Assembly (NCBI GenBank): GCA_947463515.1
Contig: CANHRI010000028.1
Span: 1-34,255 of the forward strand
DNA: 34,255 bases
DNA from: Flavobacteriaceae bacterium
GTDB lineage: Bacteria > Bacteroidota > Bacteroidia > Flavobacteriales > Flavobacteriaceae
Reading direction: 5' to 3'
Shown: positions 31,782 through 34,255 of the stretch, in pieces
How positions within the stretch are numbered: the first letter of the stretch is position 1
Layout: every line of letters begins with the position of its first letter
Notes under the pieces: model-generated
The model's database searches: none
Told to the model about the DNA's origin: nothing
What the model saw: only the letters and a program-made list of their open reading frames with translations
Position numbers and translations under genes: made by a program

Positions 31782-32306
31782 ATGCGAAAGAAAGACTGTT
31801 TCTATCTCGGCAAAATCGCGAAAAAATTTAGCTTCAAAGGTGAAGTCCTACTCTATTTAGATACGGATCAACCCGAATTATATGAAAATATGGAATCAGT
31901 TTTTGTCAATTTAGGCAAAAATCTGGTTCCATTTTTTATTGAAACAGCGCAACTCCATAAAGGAGATTTTCTCCGCGTCAAGTTTGAAGACGTCGATACC
32001 GAAGCCGAGGCCGATGAAATTCTAGGCAGTGAAGTTTACCTTCCCCTTTCGGTGCTTCCTCCTCTTGAGGGAAATCAGTTTTATTTCCATGAAATTATTG
32101 GGTTTGCCGTGGAAGATCAGCGCTTAGGTCCCATAGGCCAAATTGTAGGCGTAAACGATACGACTGCCCAGCCCCTTTTTGAAATTGAATGGAATACCCG
32201 CCAAATTCTTGTTCCCATGATTGACGATTTCATTATCGAAGTGAATCGCGCCCAAAAGAAAATTGTACTTAATACGCCTGAAGGATTGGTGGACTTATAT
32301 CTTTAA
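31782..32306 (+). CDS. rimM: Ribosome maturation factor RimM
   Basis: The 174-residue protein has the RimM N-terminal beta-barrel (about 8-85; LGKIAKKFSFKGEVLLYLDT and LRVKFEDVDTEAEADEILG) and a PRC-barrel C-terminal domain (about 95-172; GNQFYFHEIIGF, then ILVPMIDDFI and a final V-DLYL strand). RimM binds S19 and helps process the head of the 30S subunit. Its place after rpsP is the conserved bacterial order. Confidence 0.95.
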   Translation: MRKKDCFYLGKIAKKFSFKGEVLLYLDTDQPELYENMESVFVNLGKNLVPFFIETAQLHKGDFLRVKFEDVDTEAEADEILGSEVYLPLSVLPPLEGNQFYFHEIIGFAVEDQRLGPIGQIVGVNDTTAQPLFEIEWNTRQILVPMIDDFIIEVNRAQKKIVLNTPEGLVDLYL

Positions 32307-32352
32307 GAAATTCCAATAGTTAAAATCCCTCCCGAAATTTCGGGACCAATAG

Positions 32353-32838
32353 TTTAAATTCCAAATCCCAATTATTTAAATTCTCATAATATAAACGCCA
32401 AACACCCATTGCATGAATAAACCCTATGACTTAGAGGAAAGAACGTATTTATTTGCAAAAAACTGTCGTATATATGTCCGAAAACTTCCCAAAACAATTT
32501 CAAACCTAGAAGATGCAAAACAACTCGTTCGTTCATCGGGTTCGGTTGGGGCGAATTATATTGAAGCAAATGAAAAACTTGGCGATAAAGATTTTTTATT
32601 TCGAATAAAAGTATCCCGAAAAGAAGCAAAAGAATCTAAATATTGGATACGATTACTTCAAGAATTGAATCCTGATTGTGCTAAAAGCTCTCTTTCACTA
32701 TTGGAAGAAGCCGATGAACTAAGAAAAATATTTTCCTCGATTATATCCAAAAGTTCTACCTAATTTTGAAATTTGGAATTTTCCTAATTGAAATTTCTCC
32801 ATTTTGGAATTTGGGATTTTTTTATTGGAATTTAAAAC
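32353..32838. repeat. Inverted flanks around the four-helix-bundle gene
   Basis: GTTTAAATTCCAA (32353-32365) before the gene and TTGGAATTTAAAAC (32825-32838) after it are inverted copies with one extra base, and the AAATCCCAA word next to each is also inverted. Upstream lie a near-direct repeat CCAATAGTTWAAATYCC (about 32313-32368) and a TCCCGAA/TTCGGGA palindrome (32331-32345). Confidence 0.55.
32413..32763 (+). CDS. Four-helix-bundle protein (S23 / 23S rRNA intervening-sequence type)
   Basis: The 116-residue protein fits the S23 four-helix-bundle family: LEERTYLFAKNCRIYVRKLP, then QLVRSSGSVGANYIEANE (the most conserved family block), FLFRIKVSRKEAKESKYWIRLL and a C-terminal helix. Such genes were first found inside 23S rRNA intervening sequences and also occur as free, scattered genes. 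Here it lies between rimM and trmN6, flanked by inverted AT-rich repeats, which suggests a small mobile cassette. Its molecular function is unknown. Confidence 0.92.
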   Translation: MNKPYDLEERTYLFAKNCRIYVRKLPKTISNLEDAKQLVRSSGSVGANYIEANEKLGDKDFLFRIKVSRKEAKESKYWIRLLQELNPDCAKSSLSLLEEADELRKIFSSIISKSST

Positions 32839-32855
32839 AATTGATTTTAACACTT

Positions 32856-33566
32856 ATGTTTCAATTTAAACAATTCACCATTGAACAAGACCGTTGTGCC
32901 ATGAAAGTAGGTACCGATGGGGTACTCTTGGGTGCTTGGACGCCTATAGATCACCATCCGTTTTCAATTTTGGATATTGGAACAGGCACCGGACTCCTCG
33001 CTTTGATGCTTGCCCAACGAAGTGGAGCCGAACACCTTGACGCCCTTGAAATCGATGCCGATGCTTTTGAACAAGCCGTTGAAAATTTTGAGAACTCCCC
33101 TTGGAACGACCGTTTGTTTTGCTTTCATGCCTCACTGGACGATTTTATGGAGGAATTGCAAGACGAAGAATATGATTTGATCGTTTCCAATCCACCCTTT
33201 TATATGGAAACCGTATCTTCTGGCAGTGAACATCGCGATCGTGCTCGTCAAAATCAATCGTTGCCTTTTGAAGACATCATGGAAGCCGTAGGTATTCTTC
33301 TTTCGGAGTCTGGAGTACTTGCCCTTATCATTCCTTCCAAAGAGGAGGAACGAATTATTGATTTGGCTCGCGAGAACGAATTGTATCCTTTTAAAATTAC
33401 CCACGTACAAGGCACCCCCACTAGCCCTGTAAAGCGCAGCCTTCTTGCCTTTTCACGAGAACATCGTTCCCTGACTACCGACAGTATGGTTATCGAACTC
33501 GATCGCCACCATTATACCAATGCCTATCGCGCCCTTACCAACGATTTTTATTTGGATAAAAAATAA
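32856..33566 (+). CDS. trmN6: tRNA1(Val) (adenine(37)-N6)-methyltransferase
   Basis: Starting at MFQFKQFTIEQDRCAMKVGT the protein has 236 residues. The ATG at 32766 would translate the AT-rich repeat and is rejected. It has SAM-binding motif I ILDIGTGTG (38-46), acidic ALEID, and the amino-methyltransferase motif NPPF (112-115). The N-terminal QDRCAMKVGTDGVLLGAW block is typical of the TrmN6/YfiC family, which methylates N6 of A37 in tRNA-Val. It probably belongs to the rpsP-rimM transcript, interrupted by the four-helix-bundle cassette. Confidence 0.92.
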   Translation: MFQFKQFTIEQDRCAMKVGTDGVLLGAWTPIDHHPFSILDIGTGTGLLALMLAQRSGAEHLDALEIDADAFEQAVENFENSPWNDRLFCFHASLDDFMEELQDEEYDLIVSNPPFYMETVSSGSEHRDRARQNQSLPFEDIMEAVGILLSESGVLALIIPSKEEERIIDLARENELYPFKITHVQGTPTSPVKRSLLAFSREHRSLTTDSMVIELDRHHYTNAYRALTNDFYLDKK

Positions 33567-33655
33567 GGCGATACTAGATATTTCCTAGAATTAACAAAAT
33601 TTTGGAACAGGAGCACTTTGGGAATTTGTACCTTCGTTGTACTAACCTTTCTCTT

Positions 33656-34255
33656 ATGAAAACGGCTCTCGGTTTCTTTTTTTTTCTCTTTGCTTTCACC
33701 GATGCTGTGGGTCAGAGTTTTCGTATTCAGGGCACTTTGCGCGCGCAAGAAATGTGGATTGCAAAAGCCGATATTGCCAATACCCGAACACAAAAACATG
33801 TAACGTCAGCGCCCGATGGTTCTTTTTCTATTGACGTGGCGTTAAATGATGTACTTTACATTGTACACCCTGATTTTGAAATAAAAAAAATCACTATTGT
33901 AAATGAAACTGTTTGGCTCTACGATATTGAACTTACCCCCAAAGCGATTCAATTGGATGAAGTAGCTGTCGACAATCTAAGCAATGTCAAAGTGAGTGTC
34001 AGCCCGGGCGAGCAACGATTGGCGGAGCTAAAAAGAGAAGAATTGCGCTCGTATACGGGAGTGTATGACGGATCCATGCCCTATGGGGTGAATTTTGTAT
34101 CCTTGTTTAAAGGAATTGGAAAACTTTTTAAAAAGAAAAAAGAGGAACCTACTGCCAACGCGGAAACCCTCGACCAATTTATAGATCGTCATTTTACAGA
34201 AGATTACTGGACGACAACCTTACGCTTAAAGCCCGAAGAAAAAGCGCCATTTTTA
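33656..34255 (+). CDS. Secreted carboxypeptidase-regulatory-like protein (partial)
   Basis: The frame is open from ATG at 33656 to the window edge, 200 codons. A signal peptide (MKTALGFFFFLFAFTDAVGQ) leads to a CarboxypepD_reg-like beta domain (about 22-105): FRIQGTL, AKADIANTRTQKHVTSAPDGSFSIDV in part, DVLYIVHPDFEIKKITI, and LTPKAIQLDEVAV, which resembles the start of TonB-box style sequences. A charged region follows with KLFKKKKEEP. Flavobacteria have many such exported proteins of unknown role, some preceding TonB-dependent receptor barrels, but the DEVAV match alone does not prove that here. Confidence 0.85.
   Translation, partial: MKTALGFFFFLFAFTDAVGQSFRIQGTLRAQEMWIAKADIANTRTQKHVTSAPDGSFSIDVALNDVLYIVHPDFEIKKITIVNETVWLYDIELTPKAIQLDEVAVDNLSNVKVSVSPGEQRLAELKREELRSYTGVYDGSMPYGVNFVSLFKGIGKLFKKKKEEPTANAETLDQFIDRHFTEDYWTTTLRLKPEEKAPFL

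Noticed and set aside
32766-32855. N-terminal extension of TrmN6
   Set aside because: It translates the GGAATTT-type repeat flank; the family starts at the MFQFKQF block.

Overview
The window looks like chromosomal DNA of a Flavobacteriaceae bacterium (Flavobacterium or a close relative, phylum Bacteroidota). Reasons: promoters with the Bacteroidota -7 element TAnnTTTG (both tRNA genes add a TTTG about 18-19 bases upstream), AT-rich starts without obvious Shine-Dalgarno sites, a DnaE with a fused N-terminal exonuclease, an S16 protein with a long Ala/Glu tail, a secreted choice-of-anchor L repeat protein, and intergenic elements of a kind I remember from this family. Apart from one possible four-helix-bundle cassette I see no insertion sequence, prophage or CRISPR array.

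Layout. 1-3834 (minus): most of a giant secreted protein with seven tandem repeats of about 86 residues, open at the window edge. 3967-6624 (plus): a NifU-family Fe-S scaffold and a DUF885 lipoprotein metallopeptidase. 6652-7416 (minus): an unknown membrane-anchored coiled-coil protein with a possible LytTR box upstream. 7596-7798: tRNA-Leu with tandem partial copies of its 3' end and terminator. 7954-10874 (plus): an M20 dipeptidase and a DUF4407 membrane protein, separated by two structured intergenic elements. 11034-16253 (minus): a signalling locus. 16416-19744 (minus): PH/SHOCT protein, MmcQ/YjbR protein, cyclase-family hydrolase, HemW. 19813-20370: RuvC, divergent from a flippase-like protein plus glycosyltransferase pair (20412-22456). 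22453-23299 (minus): two small exported proteins. 23300-24056: a gene-poor stretch of repeats and hairpins ending in tRNA-Asp. 24142-30970 (minus): DUF58 protein, thioredoxin, DnaE, lipoprotein. 31153-33566 (plus): rpsP, rimM, a four-helix-bundle (S23-like) gene and trmN6. 33656-34255 (plus): start of a secreted carboxypeptidase-regulatory-like protein.

The most interesting region is 11943-16253. Five tightly packed genes encode a single-domain receiver, an H-NOX (HNOB)-like protein, a histidine kinase whose N-terminus is an HNOBA domain followed by three PAS domains, an HPt protein and a LytTR response regulator. Together these are the sensor parts of animal soluble guanylate cyclase, split over two proteins and wired to a phosphorelay instead of a cyclase. 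By my hand alignment the H-NOX-like protein lacks the proximal heme histidine (Ile104 instead) and the YxSxR heme-propionate motif, so it may not sense NO through heme in the usual way. Two further small genes (11034-11812), one resembling a degenerate receiver, follow downstream.

The intergenic DNA is also unusual. There are three copies of a structured element, word-like quasi-repeats in several spacers, and a spacer bounded by 14-bp perfect inverted repeats. All family assignments come from reading motifs by eye; no database search was run.
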